A stretch of 64,000 nt of DNA from Planctomycetota bacterium (GTDB taxonomy: Bacteria; Planctomycetota; J058; J103), in contig BPJM01000003.1 of assembly GCA_026004615.1 (NCBI GenBank), forward strand, positions 1 through 64,000. The letters run 5' to 3'. A program made the translations under genes and the position numbers. The notes under the pieces are model-generated. The model saw only the letters and a list, made by a program, of their open reading frames with translations, did not search any database and was not told the DNA's origin. How positions within the stretch are numbered: position 1 is the stretch's first letter; each line of letters starts with the position of its first letter. Below, piece by piece: positions 55,806-64,000 of this stretch.

Positions 55806-56364
55806 CAGAACCGTCCCGCGCCTCACATCGCCCCTCGCCCCACCCGCGGCGGCAAACCCAGAGCGCCGTCTGGCCCGCGCTCCCGCTCCCCCACGCCCTG
55901 TCCCCACAGCAACCTGGGGACGAACCCTGCACATCCCGTCACCGCGCCCCGCACCGGCGGTGCACACCCCGCTGCGTACCGCGGCGGCGAGCCTCGCCCT
56001 GTGCATGGCCGCTCTTCGCTTCACGGCCCCTCCGCAGGCCTTCCACCATCGGGGTAACCCGGCGGTGCTCCCCAACCACCCACTTCCATGGACGTTGCGT
56101 CATCCCGCGCCATCGCCTTGCACACCCTTGCCGTCCCGATGGATGAAGATGACGGGATCTCTCGCATCCCATCGCTCCGTTGCTGCCGCGCCCCTGCGCG
56201 CTGCGCCAGCGGCTTTCCCATCGCCGGGACCATGCGCTAAAATGACTCGTCCCCTCGCGGGGCTTCCGCCCAGCTGGCCCACCGGATCGGGCAGCGCGAC
56301 ACGACGGAACGGGTGTGCGAGGGGAGGAGGGACGCAGGGGCGCGGCAGAGGGGGCACGGATCTC
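55806..56364. other. Probable replication origin (dnaA-dnaN intergenic region)
   Basis: 559 non-coding bases, by far the longest gap near dnaA. It contains four copies of TGCACA or its complement (55929-55934, 55962-55967, 55999-56004, 56119-56124) and a GTCCCC/GGGGAC inverted repeat (55901-55922). A perfect TTATCCACA is absent. If TTGTGCACA-like sites are the local DnaA box, this cluster is a candidate binding array. The stretch 56090-56170 is the least GC-rich part and could be the unwinding site. The origin call rests on position and these motifs only. Confidence 0.6.
56214..56243 (+). promoter_or_regulatory. dnaN promoter
   Basis: TTTCCC (56214-56219), an 18-base spacer and TAAAAT (56238-56243) lie 121 bases before the dnaN start. 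The -10 is strong for this GC content; the -35 is partial. Confidence 0.5.
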
Positions 56365-57483
56365 GTGAAGCTGCAGATCGACCGGCAGGAGATGCTGGAG
56401 GCATTCGCGACGGTGGCCTCGGTGGTCCCGAGCCGGACGCCGAAGCCGGTGCTGGAGTGCGTGCTGGTGGCGTGCGAGCAGGGGCGGCTGGAGCTGGCGG
56501 CCACCGACCTGGAGGTGGCGGTGCGCAGTGCGCTGGAGCGCTTCGAGGTCGAGGGAGGGCCGGGACGGCTGCTCTTGCCGGCCTCGCGGACGCTGTCGAT
56601 CCTGCGCGAGCTGACGGCGGAGCGGGTCGAGTTGGAGCTGGAGCAGGGCGTGGTGACGCTGCGCGCCGGCGGCGATGTGTTCCGGATGGTGGTGCCGGAA
56701 GCGGAGGACTACCCCAGCGTCGAGACGAGCGGCGAGCCGGCGCAGGGCGAGATCGCGGTGCCGGCCGGCGCGCTGGCGGCCATGCTGCGGCGGAGCCTGA
56801 TCGCGGTCGCGACCGACAGCACCCACTACGCCATGAACGGGGTGCTGTTCGAGCTCGATCCGGAGCGCTTGCGGCTGGTGGCGACCGACGGCAAGCGGCT
56901 GGCGCTGTGCGAGCAGCCGCTGGCGGAGGGCGACGCAGCGCGCTTTTCGCGCGTGGTCCCGAGCAAGGGGGCGCAGCTGCTGTATCGGCTGGCGGCGCGC
57001 GAGCAGGCCGAGCCTGTCCGGCTGCAGCCCGGCGGGGTGCGGCTGAGCGGGCGGCACGGCGGCACGCAGCTGACGACCCAGCTGATCGAGGGGCAGTTTC
57101 CGCCCTATGTGCAGGTCATCCCGGCCGCCTCGCGGCGGCGGGTCGAACTCGGCCGGCAGGCGCTACTCGGGGCGCTGCGACGTGCGGCGCTGCTCGCCGA
57201 GCGGGAGGCGAGCGCGGTCAGGCTCAGCTTCGGACAGGGCAGCCTGCGCCTGAGCGCACGCACCCCCGAGGTCGGCGAGTCGCACATCGAGCTTCCCGTC
57301 GCTTGGGAGGATGAGCCGCTGGAGGTCGGCTTCAACCCGGCGTTCCTGATCGATGCGCTCAAGGTGATGGAGAGCGAGCGGGTGGAGCTGGAGCTGGGCG
57401 AGCAGGCGCAGAGCGAGCCGGCGGTGCTCCGCGAGCCCGGCGGCGCGTTCCTCTACGTGGTGATGCCGATGGAGCTCGACTGA
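56365..57483 (+). CDS. dnaN: DNA polymerase III sliding clamp (beta)
   Basis: 372 residues from a GTG, normal length. The three-domain clamp pattern is present: KLQIDRQEMLEAFATVASVV at the N-terminus, PVLECVLVACEQGRLELAAT, HYAMNGVLFELDPERLRLVA with TDGKRLA in the middle, and FNPAFLIDAL plus the C-terminal VVMPMEL that closes the partner-binding pocket. The ring tethers DnaE to DNA. dciA follows 27 bases later, and the three genes to gyrB look like one operon. Confidence 0.96.
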   Translation: MKLQIDRQEMLEAFATVASVVPSRTPKPVLECVLVACEQGRLELAATDLEVAVRSALERFEVEGGPGRLLLPASRTLSILRELTAERVELELEQGVVTLRAGGDVFRMVVPEAEDYPSVETSGEPAQGEIAVPAGALAAMLRRSLIAVATDSTHYAMNGVLFELDPERLRLVATDGKRLALCEQPLAEGDAARFSRVVPSKGAQLLYRLAAREQAEPVRLQPGGVRLSGRHGGTQLTTQLIEGQFPPYVQVIPAASRRRVELGRQALLGALRRAALLAEREASAVRLSFGQGSLRLSARTPEVGESHIELPVAWEDEPLEVGFNPAFLIDALKVMESERVELELGEQAQSEPAVLREPGGAFLYVVMPMELD

Positions 57484-57510
57484 GGCCGGTGGCGGCAGGC
57501 GCGCAGAGGC

Positions 57511-57867
57511 ATGGCTGGGAGGGAGCGGGGGCGAGGAGCTGGGGCGGGCCGGGGTCCGGCCTCGCTCGGCGAGCTGCTGGCCGGGGTGCTCCACGGGGCG
57601 GGGGCTGCGGGTGGACAGCCGCCGCTGGTACGGGCCCGCAACGCCTGGCAGCAGGCGGTGGGAGCGGAGCTCGCCGCCCAGACGCGGGTCAGTGGCTGGC
57701 GGAACGGGGTCTTGCGGGTGCAGGTGCGAAGCGCGCCGCTGTTGCAGGAGCTGGCCACGTTCCGCCGGCAGGCGCTGCAGGCGGCGCTGGCACAGCGGCT
57801 GCCGGGCTTCCGCGCCCTGCAGCTGCGGGCGGGCGCCTGGGAGGAGGCTCCGGATGGCGGCGGCTGA
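57511..57867 (+). CDS. dciA: DciA-type helicase-loading factor (DUF721)
   Basis: 118 residues. After an Arg/Gly-rich N-terminus, the DUF721 core has ARNAWQQAVGAELAAQTRVSG and GVLRVQVRSAPLLQELATFRRQAL, the strand-helix pattern of the KH-like fold. DciA is the ancestral loader or chaperone of the DnaB helicase, and no dnaC-like gene is seen here. Placement between dnaN and gyrB, the slot often taken by recF plus DUF721, supports the call. A DNA-binding role of the basic N-terminus is inferred. Confidence 0.82.
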   Translation: MAGRERGRGAGAGRGPASLGELLAGVLHGAGAAGGQPPLVRARNAWQQAVGAELAAQTRVSGWRNGVLRVQVRSAPLLQELATFRRQALQAALAQRLPGFRALQLRAGAWEEAPDGGG

Positions 57868-57940
57868 GGCGGAAGCTCCGGAGCAGCAACCCTCCCGGCA
57901 GCCGAGATCCCACCGGGAGGCGCCGGTACAACCCGGGCCC

Positions 57941-60419
57941 ATGACGGAAGGAGCACGAGCGGTGCAATCGCAGACGGCAACGGTGTACGACGCCGAATCG
58001 ATCCAGATCCTGGAAGGTCTGGAGGCGGTGCGCAAGCGCCCCGCCATGTACATCGGCGATACCTCCTACGGCGGGTTGCATCATCTGGTGTTCGAGGTCG
58101 TCGACAACTCGGTCGATGAGGCGCTGGCCGGCCGCTGCGACGCGATCGAGGTGGTGTTGGGCGAGGACGGCTCCTGCACGGTGATCGACAACGGGGCTGG
58201 CATCCCGGTGAAGACGCACGCCGAGGCCGGGATCTCCACGCTCGAGGTCGTGATGACGACGCTGCACGCGGGGGGCAAGTTCCGGCGAGAGGGCGATGCC
58301 GCCTACCGGGTCTCGGGGGGGCTGCACGGGGTGGGGGTCTCGTGCGTCAACGCGCTCAGCGAGTGGCTGGAGGCGGAGGTGTATCGCGAGGGCCATGTCT
58401 GGGCCCAGCGCTACGTGCGCGGTAAGCCGGTGACGGGGCTGGAGAACCGCGGCAAGACCGACCGGCGCGGCACGCGCGTGACCTTCAAGCCCGATCCCCA
58501 GATCTTCAGCACGACCGAGTTCGACTTCGATTTCCTCGCCAACCGGTTGCGCCAGCTCGCATTCCTCAACCGGGGCCTGACGATCCGGCTCCGGGACGAA
58601 CGGCAGGAGCCGCCGCGCGAAGAGCTGTTCTACTACGCAGGCGGCATCGAGGCGTTCGTACGCTACCTGAACGAGGGCAAGGAGACGCTCCACCCCGAGG
58701 TCGTCTACCTCGAGGGGCGGGATGAGCAGAGCAACACCGAACTCGAGGTCGCCTTCCAGTACAATAGCGGCTTCAGCGAGCAGTTCTTCTCCTTCGTCAA
58801 CAACATCCACACCGTCCACGGCGGCACCCACGTCTCGGGGTTCCGAGCGGCGCTGACCCGCCAGTTCAACCGGTTCGCGCAGGAGGCGGTGCTCAAGAGC
58901 GACAAGGATCAGCTACCCGGAGGCGAGGACTACCGCGAGGGGCTGGCCTGCGTGCTGTCGGTCAAGATCCCCGAGCCGCAGTTCGAGGGACAGACCAAGG
59001 GCAAGCTCGGCAACCGCGAGGTCGCTGGCATCGTCGAGAGCCTGGTCAACACCAAGCTCGCCATCTGGATCGAGGAGCACCCGCAGTCCGCGCGCGCCAT
59101 CGTGAACAAGGCGTTGGAGGCGGCGCGGGTCCGCGATGCCATGCGCAAGGCGCGGGACCTGGCGCGCAGAAAGGGGGCGCTCAGCGCCGGCGGCCTGCCA
59201 GGCAAGCTCTGGGACTGCTCGGAGCGCTCGGTCGAGCAGAGCGAGATCTTCATCGTCGAGGGTGACAGCGCTGGCGGCTCGGCCAAGGCTGGGCGTGATC
59301 GCCGCTTCCAGGCCGTGCTGCCGATCAAGGGCAAGATCCTGAACGTCGAGAAGGCCTCGCTGGACAAGCTGCTCGGCCACGAAGAGATCAAGACCATCAT
59401 CGCCGCGCTCGGTACCGGTTTTCACGACGAGTTCGATCCGGGCAAGCTGCGGTATGGCAAGCTGATCATCATGACCGACGCCGATGTGGACGGCAGTCAC
59501 ATCCGGACGTTGCTGCTGACGTTTTTCTACCGCCACATGCAGGCGTTGATCGAGGCGGGGCGGGGTGTTCGTAGCGCAGCCGCCGCTCTACCGGATCAAG
59601 AAGAACAAGCGCGAGATGTACATCGTCGACGAACGAGATTTCCGCCGGCGGTTGTTGGAATTCGGCAGCGACGGCAGCACGCTCACCCTGACCCAGAGCG
59701 GCAAGCAGCTGCAGGGAGCCGAGCTGGAGGAGTTGCTCCAGGTGCTGCATGCGCTGGAAGAGCACGCCCGCTACGTCCAGCGCAAGGGGGTCGACTTCGA
59801 CGTCTATCTGCAGGCCCGCCGGCCGGACGGCAGCCTGCCGCTCTACCAGGTCCGGACCGCGGAAAGCGAGCGGTTCCTCTACGATGACCTGGAGCTGCAG
59901 GCCTTCCTCGCCAGCCTCGGTGAGGAGCCGGTGATGCTGGAGGCCGCCGAGCCGCCGCCCGCCGATGGCACGCCTTTTTACTGGAAGGTGGAGTTCCTCG
60001 GCAAGCGCGAGATCGAGGCGACGCTGCATCAGCTCCAAAGCCGCGGGCTGTCGCTACAGCACTATTTCCCGCCCGCGGAGGACGCAGCCGGCGCGGGGGC
60101 TGGCCCGCCGCCCTACCGGATCGAGCACCCACAGGCGGGGCGATTCGAACTGCGCTCGCTGCGGGAGATCCCCGAGACGGTGCGCCGGATCGGCCAGCGC
60201 GGCCTGGAGATCCAGCGTTACAAGGGACTGGGCGAGATGAACCCCGAGCAGCTCTGGGAGACGACCATGGATCCCGCCCGGCGTTCGCTGATCCGCATCC
60301 GGCTGGTCGATGCCGCGCGCGCCGACCACATGTTCAGCGTGCTCATGGGCTCCAGCGTCGAGCTGCGCCGCGCCTTCCTGGAGCGGCACGCCCTGGACGT
60401 CAAGGATCTGGACGTCTGA
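57941..60419 (+). CDS. gyrB: DNA gyrase subunit B, one frame break
   Basis: About 825 residues after removing one G from the run 59562-59565 (GCGGGGCGGGGTG), joining QALIEAGR to [13 protein letters not shown]. The ATPase domain has [30 protein letters not shown] and [15 protein letters not shown]. The TOPRIM domain has [15 protein letters not shown] and [12 protein letters not shown], and the C-terminus has [19 protein letters not shown]. Extra sequence between TOPRIM and the tail (about 560-700) gives the longer form of GyrB. I chose the ATG at 57941; an in-frame ATG at 57854 inside dciA is possible. gyrA is not downstream. Confidence 0.95.
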
Positions 60420-60432
60420 GCGCGCGGCGGCC

Positions 60433-60960
60433 TCAGGCGGCGGCGAAGCTCTCGACGCTGAAGTCCCATAGCAGCTTCGCCGCCGCCACGCTGAGCAGCA
60501 CCACCGCCACCAGCGGCAGCGCGACGTTGCCGCTCGCGCCCATCTGGGCTGCCAGCACGCAGACCACGCTCAGCACGATCGCCCCCAGCAGCCCGAACGC
60601 CGCGATGCGCGCCCACTCCTTCTGCTTGAACAGGAACACCCCGACCACGACCGTGCCGAGGCCCAGCAGCAGCGCCGGACCGTAGCGCGCGAAGCGCTGC
60701 AGGACGTACTTGACCTGCCGGCCCTGCGCCATGAGCTGGCGGCCGGCCTGCAAGGGATTGCGGCTGCTACCCATGCGCGGCGCCTGCGTCAGCATGCGGG
60801 CGCTGCCCATCTGGCTGCGCGCCCGCTGGTCGGCATACAACAGATCGCGCGCGCTGAAGCTCCGGATCAGATCGATGCTGCCGTAGATGGTGAGCACACC
60901 GCCGAGCACGCACAGGATGATCGCGTGCACGAAGAGCGGATTGGGCCTGGACTGCGCCAC
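60433..60960 (-). CDS. Small membrane protein, hypothetical
   Basis: 175 residues from a GTG. Four hydrophobic segments are visible: HAIILCVLGGVLTIYGSI, GPALLLGLGTVVVGVFLF, AAFGLLGAIVLSVVCVLA and VALPLVAVVLLSVAAAKLLW. A hydrophilic loop (about 35-90) rich in Met, Gln and Arg lies between the first and second. The family is not recognised. It is convergent with gyrB across 13 bases. Confidence 0.75.
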   Translation of the reverse strand: MAQSRPNPLFVHAIILCVLGGVLTIYGSIDLIRSFSARDLLYADQRARSQMGSARMLTQAPRMGSSRNPLQAGRQLMAQGRQVKYVLQRFARYGPALLLGLGTVVVGVFLFKQKEWARIAAFGLLGAIVLSVVCVLAAQMGASGNVALPLVAVVLLSVAAAKLLWDFSVESFAAA

Positions 60961-61025
60961 GGCTCGCCCTCCTCCTCGAGACGGACCCTAGCTTAGCGCA
61001 GGTGCCAGGTGCTGTCGAGCGGCCC

Positions 61026-61655
61026 TCAGACCCCTTCCCAGAGCCGCTCGGCGGCGCGCTGCTGCAGCTGGCGGTCGAAGTAGCGGATCTTGGCCTCGCA
61101 GACCTTCGCCTCGGCCAGCGCCGCCACCAGCTCGTCCAGCAGCGAGCGCAGATCGGGCGGCAGCTCCAGCCTGCCCTCGCCCTGTTCGTCGAGCCAGTGC
61201 CGGTCCTTGCTGTAGCCGGCCCGCGCCAGCAGCGGCATCAGCGCACCGAGCAGCCGCCGGAGGACCTTTTCGAACCGGCGGTCGATCACCAGCGCCACCT
61301 GACCCGAACTCAGCTCGTCGGTCAGCAGGATCTCCGGCGTCAGCTCCTGCTCGACGCGCGCTGGCAGCTGGGCGAGCAGCTCGGCGATCCGGGCCTTGAG
61401 CCGCTGTACCCCGCGGCGGCCGAGCCGCAGGGTATGCTCGGTCTGGTGCACCGCCACTGCCTTCGCGGTCTGCCGTACCCAGTCCGCCGCCCATTCGCGC
61501 AGTCCCTCGCGGAACAGCGTCAGCTTGTTCTCCGCCTCGCGTTCCGCCCGTTCGATCCGGTCCTGCAGCGCCTCGATGCTCTGGGGCAGCTGGGCCTCGT
61601 CGATCTGCGGCAGCAGCGTTACCAGCACCGGCTGATGTTCTTTGTGCCTGAGCAT
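61026..61655 (-). CDS. Coiled-coil protein, hypothetical
   Basis: 209 residues from an ATG. It is largely helical and charged, with heptad-like stretches (QSIEALQDRIERAEREAENKL) in the first half. A second helical region contains LLDELVAALAEAKVCEAKI. There are no TM segments or signal peptide. The family is not recognised. A longer start at 61721 would add 22 residues of low complexity and is less likely. It lies 65 bases upstream of the small membrane protein gene on the same strand. Confidence 0.7.
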   Translation of the reverse strand: MLRHKEHQPVLVTLLPQIDEAQLPQSIEALQDRIERAEREAENKLTLFREGLREWAADWVRQTAKAVAVHQTEHTLRLGRRGVQRLKARIAELLAQLPARVEQELTPEILLTDELSSGQVALVIDRRFEKVLRRLLGALMPLLARAGYSKDRHWLDEQGEGRLELPPDLRSLLDELVAALAEAKVCEAKIRYFDRQLQQRAAERLWEGV

Positions 61656-61746
61656 GGCCGCGGCCTGCCTCGCCGTCTGGGGGCGACTCGATGCGGCCGC
61701 CCGCGAAAGGGACCATACCACTCGCCGCGGGCGCCGGCCAGCGCCC

Positions 61747-64000
61747 TCACCGTTCGGCGGGAGGCTCGCCGGCGCGGGCGGCCCGCCTGGCGCGCGCGGC
61801 AGCGAGCAGCGCCGCGCCGTGCTCCGCCCACAGCGCGCGCCAGGCGGCGAGCCCGGCCCGCCGGGCCGCGGGCGGCGCCTCGGGGTCGTAGCCCGGATTG
61901 CGGGCGGTCAGGCTTACCAGCACCTGGTGGATCAGCCGCCGGTGCTCCAGGGTGGGGGCCCGCTCGAGCTCCTCGATCAGCGCCGGGATGGCCTCGGCAC
62001 CGTCCAGCCGTGCGAGCGCCAGCGCCGCGGCGCAGCGCAACCCGGGCGGCTGCTCGGCTTGGAGTCGCTCCGCCAGCGCCGCGATGGCCTGCTCTCCGCC
62101 CTGCTGCTGCAGGGCCTGCACCTGTTGCCATGCGCGGAAAAAGGCGAGCGCCGCTTCGGGCTCGCGCACCCGTTCGCCCACCGTGCGCTCCAGCAGCTCG
62201 GCCGCGAGCCGGCGCACCTCCGGGTAGCGGGACTCCAGCGCCCGGGCGAGCGCGGGCACCAGCAGCGGCCGCCGCTCGGGCTCCATCGCCGCGAAGACCC
62301 GCTCGGCGAGCGCGATCCGCTCGCGCCGCAGACCGGGCTCGGCGGCCTCCAGCGCCTCGATGACCTGGCGCGCGCGCACCACGCCGAGCCCCTCGAGCGC
62401 CACCGCATCGTCGCCCACCGGCTGCTCGCCCTGCGAGCCGGCGGCACCCCCGGTCAGCGCCGGGCCCACAGCGGTGATCTCCAGCTCGGGCTCCGCGGTG
62501 GCGCGCGTCAAAAACAGCACCGCGAGCGCGGTGTCGGTCACGCTCCCCCAGCTGCCGTCCTGTCCCTGGCGCAGCAGCAACTCGCGCGCCCCCTCCGCCC
62601 ACCAGTCGTGGCCGCGGATCCGGCGCACCTCCGCCAGTTCGAACGCCTTCTCAAGGCTGTAGAGGTGGTAGTAGGGCCAGCCGTGGTGCGGCCAGTTGTA
62701 CCGCATGCAGTGGTGCAGCTGCAGCCAGGCCAGCCCGTCGCGGATCGCCGGGCCGAGCCGCTGCAAGAGCGAGGGCGGGGCGCCGCCTTCGCGGTCGAGC
62801 CAGCGCGCTGCGATCAGCAGCGAGCTCACGCAGGCTGCGGTCATGCTGGCGTAGACCTCGCCGCCGGGCCGCGTGCGATAGCCGGCCCCGCGCGCCTGCG
62901 CTGGCGGCCGCGGCTGCGGTGTGCTCGGCGCTGCCGGCTCGAGCCCCAGCAGCGCCCGGCTGCGCGCGCTGGCACCGGGCTCCAGCTCCAGCGCCAACGC
63001 CACCTCCGGGCCCTGGGATTGCTGGGCGCGCAGGAAGTGTTCCGCCACCTCACGCCAGAGCTCGGGCGGCACCGCGACGCCGCTGCGGCGCGCGGCGTGC
63101 AGCGCCAGCACCGCAAACTGGGTGTTGGAGTTGTCGCCATGGGGCGGGACCGCCCCCTCGGCCTGCGGCGGGCGGTACGACCACTGCCCGCGGCCGGGCA
63201 GCCGCGCCCGCACCAGCCACGCCGCCAGCTGCGCGAGCAGCGCGCGCGCGCGCGGGGGCAGCGGGTGCTTGCGCACGCGGGGGCGGGTGCTGCCGGGGCC
63301 GGCAGCGCCCCGCTCCAGCCCGCTCGCCTCCAGCGCCAGGATCGCGAGCGCTACCGAGTAGGTCTCCTCCCAGGGCAGCCGCTCGATCTCGGCGAGCGCG
63401 CTGCGGGCCAGCGGCGCGGCCGGCTCCAGCCCTGCCATGAGCGCTGCGTACAGCACGAGCGCCAGGTGGCCGAGCTGCTGGTCCTGGTTGCGCGAGTAGC
63501 CGCGCTGCTCCAGGTAGGGGCGGAGCACGCCGGCGAGTGCGCGCGCGACCGCCTCCGCCGCCTGCTGTTCCAGCGCCGGCCGCTGCTCTGCCAACAGGCG
63601 CTCGAGCGCGAACGCGCATGCCACCCGGTGCTGCTCGCCCCGGGAGTCGGACCAGCCGAGTTCCGCCTCTGCCGCGAGCAGCAGCCCTCGCTCGCCGTCG
63701 AACTGCGCGCGCACCAGGAGCGTGCCCTCGCGCAGGCGTGGCTGGGTGCTGGGTACGCTGGCGCCCAGCGGTGGGCCGGCCCGGAGCACCAGCCGCTTTT
63801 CCAGCTGCCAGATCGGGCCGCTGCGCGCCGCCCGGCCCTGGCCCTGCACCAGCAACGGGCCGTGCGCAGGCGGCAGCGCCTCGTAGCGTTCGGCGACCGC
63901 CCAGCGGCCCCTGGCATCCAGCCGCTCGGGCAGCGCCACCACCTGCTGCCACGCCACCTCGCCGAGCTGCCCGGGCGGGGTCGCCAGCCGGCGGCCCCCC
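61747..64000 (-). CDS. Squalene-cyclase-fold and HEAT-repeat protein, 5' end outside window
   Basis: At least 750 residues; the frame is open at 64000, so the N-terminus is missing. The middle has prenyltransferase/squalene-cyclase repeats: GYRTRPGGEVYASMTAACVS, a Trp/Tyr/His-rich NWPHHGWPYYHLYSLEKAF, GHDWWAEGARELLLRQGQDG and SWGSVTDTALAVLFLTRAT. The C-terminal 200 residues are HEAT-like repeats (LVPALARALESRYPEVRRLA, then RCAAALALARLDGAEAIPAL). No DxDD cyclase motif is seen, so it is probably a scaffold or exported alpha/alpha-barrel protein. The family is characteristic of planctomycetes; function is unknown. Confidence 0.82.
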   Translation of the reverse strand, partial: GGRRLATPPGQLGEVAWQQVVALPERLDARGRWAVAERYEALPPAHGPLLVQGQGRAARSGPIWQLEKRLVLRAGPPLGASVPSTQPRLREGTLLVRAQFDGERGLLLAAEAELGWSDSRGEQHRVACAFALERLLAEQRPALEQQAAEAVARALAGVLRPYLEQRGYSRNQDQQLGHLALVLYAALMAGLEPAAPLARSALAEIERLPWEETYSVALAILALEASGLERGAAGPGSTRPRVRKHPLPPRARALLAQLAAWLVRARLPGRGQWSYRPPQAEGAVPPHGDNSNTQFAVLALHAARRSGVAVPPELWREVAEHFLRAQQSQGPEVALALELEPGASARSRALLGLEPAAPSTPQPRPPAQARGAGYRTRPGGEVYASMTAACVSSLLIAARWLDREGGAPPSLLQRLGPAIRDGLAWLQLHHCMRYNWPHHGWPYYHLYSLEKAFELAEVRRIRGHDWWAEGARELLLRQGQDGSWGSVTDTALAVLFLTRATAEPELEITAVGPALTGGAAGSQGEQPVGDDAVALEGLGVVRARQVIEALEAAEPGLRRERIALAERVFAAMEPERRPLLVPALARALESRYPEVRRLAAELLERTVGERVREPEAALAFFRAWQQVQALQQQGGEQAIAALAERLQAEQPPGLRCAAALALARLDGAEAIPALIEELERAPTLEHRRLIHQVLVSLTARNPGYDPEAPPAARRAGLAAWRALWAEHGAALLAAARARRAARAGEPPAER

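Noticed and set aside
55901..55922. GTCCCC/GGGGAC hairpin as a dnaA terminator
   Set aside because: No T run follows and it lies within the probable origin, so a terminator role is unsupported.

Overview
This is a very GC-rich (well over 70 percent) bacterial chromosome segment that spans the dnaA-dnaN replication-origin locus. Gene content points to Planctomycetota or a close relative. The indicators are two squalene-cyclase-fold repeat proteins that are not cyclases, an NfeD-NfeD-FloA flotillin operon, large Ser/Thr-kinase and FHA signalling proteins, a PEGA lipoprotein, and the order dnaA-dnaN-dciA-gyrB with no recF. The phylum call is an inference from gene families only. There are no insertion sequences, prophage genes or CRISPR arrays. 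One tRNA gene, tRNA-Ser(GCU), is present.

Layout. 0-6.5 kb: a possible zinc-ribbon gene at the edge, a kinase-receiver-kinase histidine kinase, and a fusion of PilZ domains, a LuxD-like hydrolase and a methyltransferase. 6.8-13 kb (+): nfeD-like protease, short nfeD, floA, a hypothetical gene, a lipoprotein and a lipase-maturation-factor-like membrane protein. 13-20 kb (-): a 1788-residue protein joining a Ser/Thr kinase, an AAA domain, helical repeats, GAF and a sigma-54 activator, then a small zinc-ribbon gene and an FHA membrane protein. 20-27.6 kb (+): a leucine/isovalerate degradation operon (mccB, methylglutaconyl-CoA hydratase, biotin carboxylase, biotin carrier, HMG-CoA lyase), then an epimerase and a membrane protein. 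27.6-32.4 kb (+): MshEN protein, mutS, tyrS. 32.4-39 kb (-): MMPL transporter, squalene-cyclase-like protein, parvulin, zinc-ribbon protein. 39-51 kb (+): dnaE, a YggS-family gene, an FHA-pseudokinase, a DUF167 gene, MTA phosphorylase, ileS, purN. 51-54 kb (-): murD, PEGA lipoprotein, tRNA-Ser, bifunctional-nuclease-fold gene. 54.3-60.4 kb (+): dnaA, origin region, dnaN, dciA, gyrB. 60.4-64 kb (-): two unknown genes and a second squalene-cyclase-like gene cut by the window end.

A window-wide oddity is that at least sixteen single-base frame breaks interrupt well-conserved genes, including mutS (six), floA, gyrB, ileS and tyrS. Every confidently placed one is an extra base, most often a G in a G run, on either strand. 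Removing one base at each gives normal-length, motif-complete proteins. Insertion-biased sequencing error is the simplest explanation, so I annotate these as single genes and state each break.

The most unusual biology is in signalling architecture. There is a c-di-GMP-type PilZ protein fused to an acyl hydrolase and a methyltransferase, a one-polypeptide route from a Ser/Thr kinase to sigma-54 activation, and an FHA protein with a kinase fold that has lost its catalytic residues.
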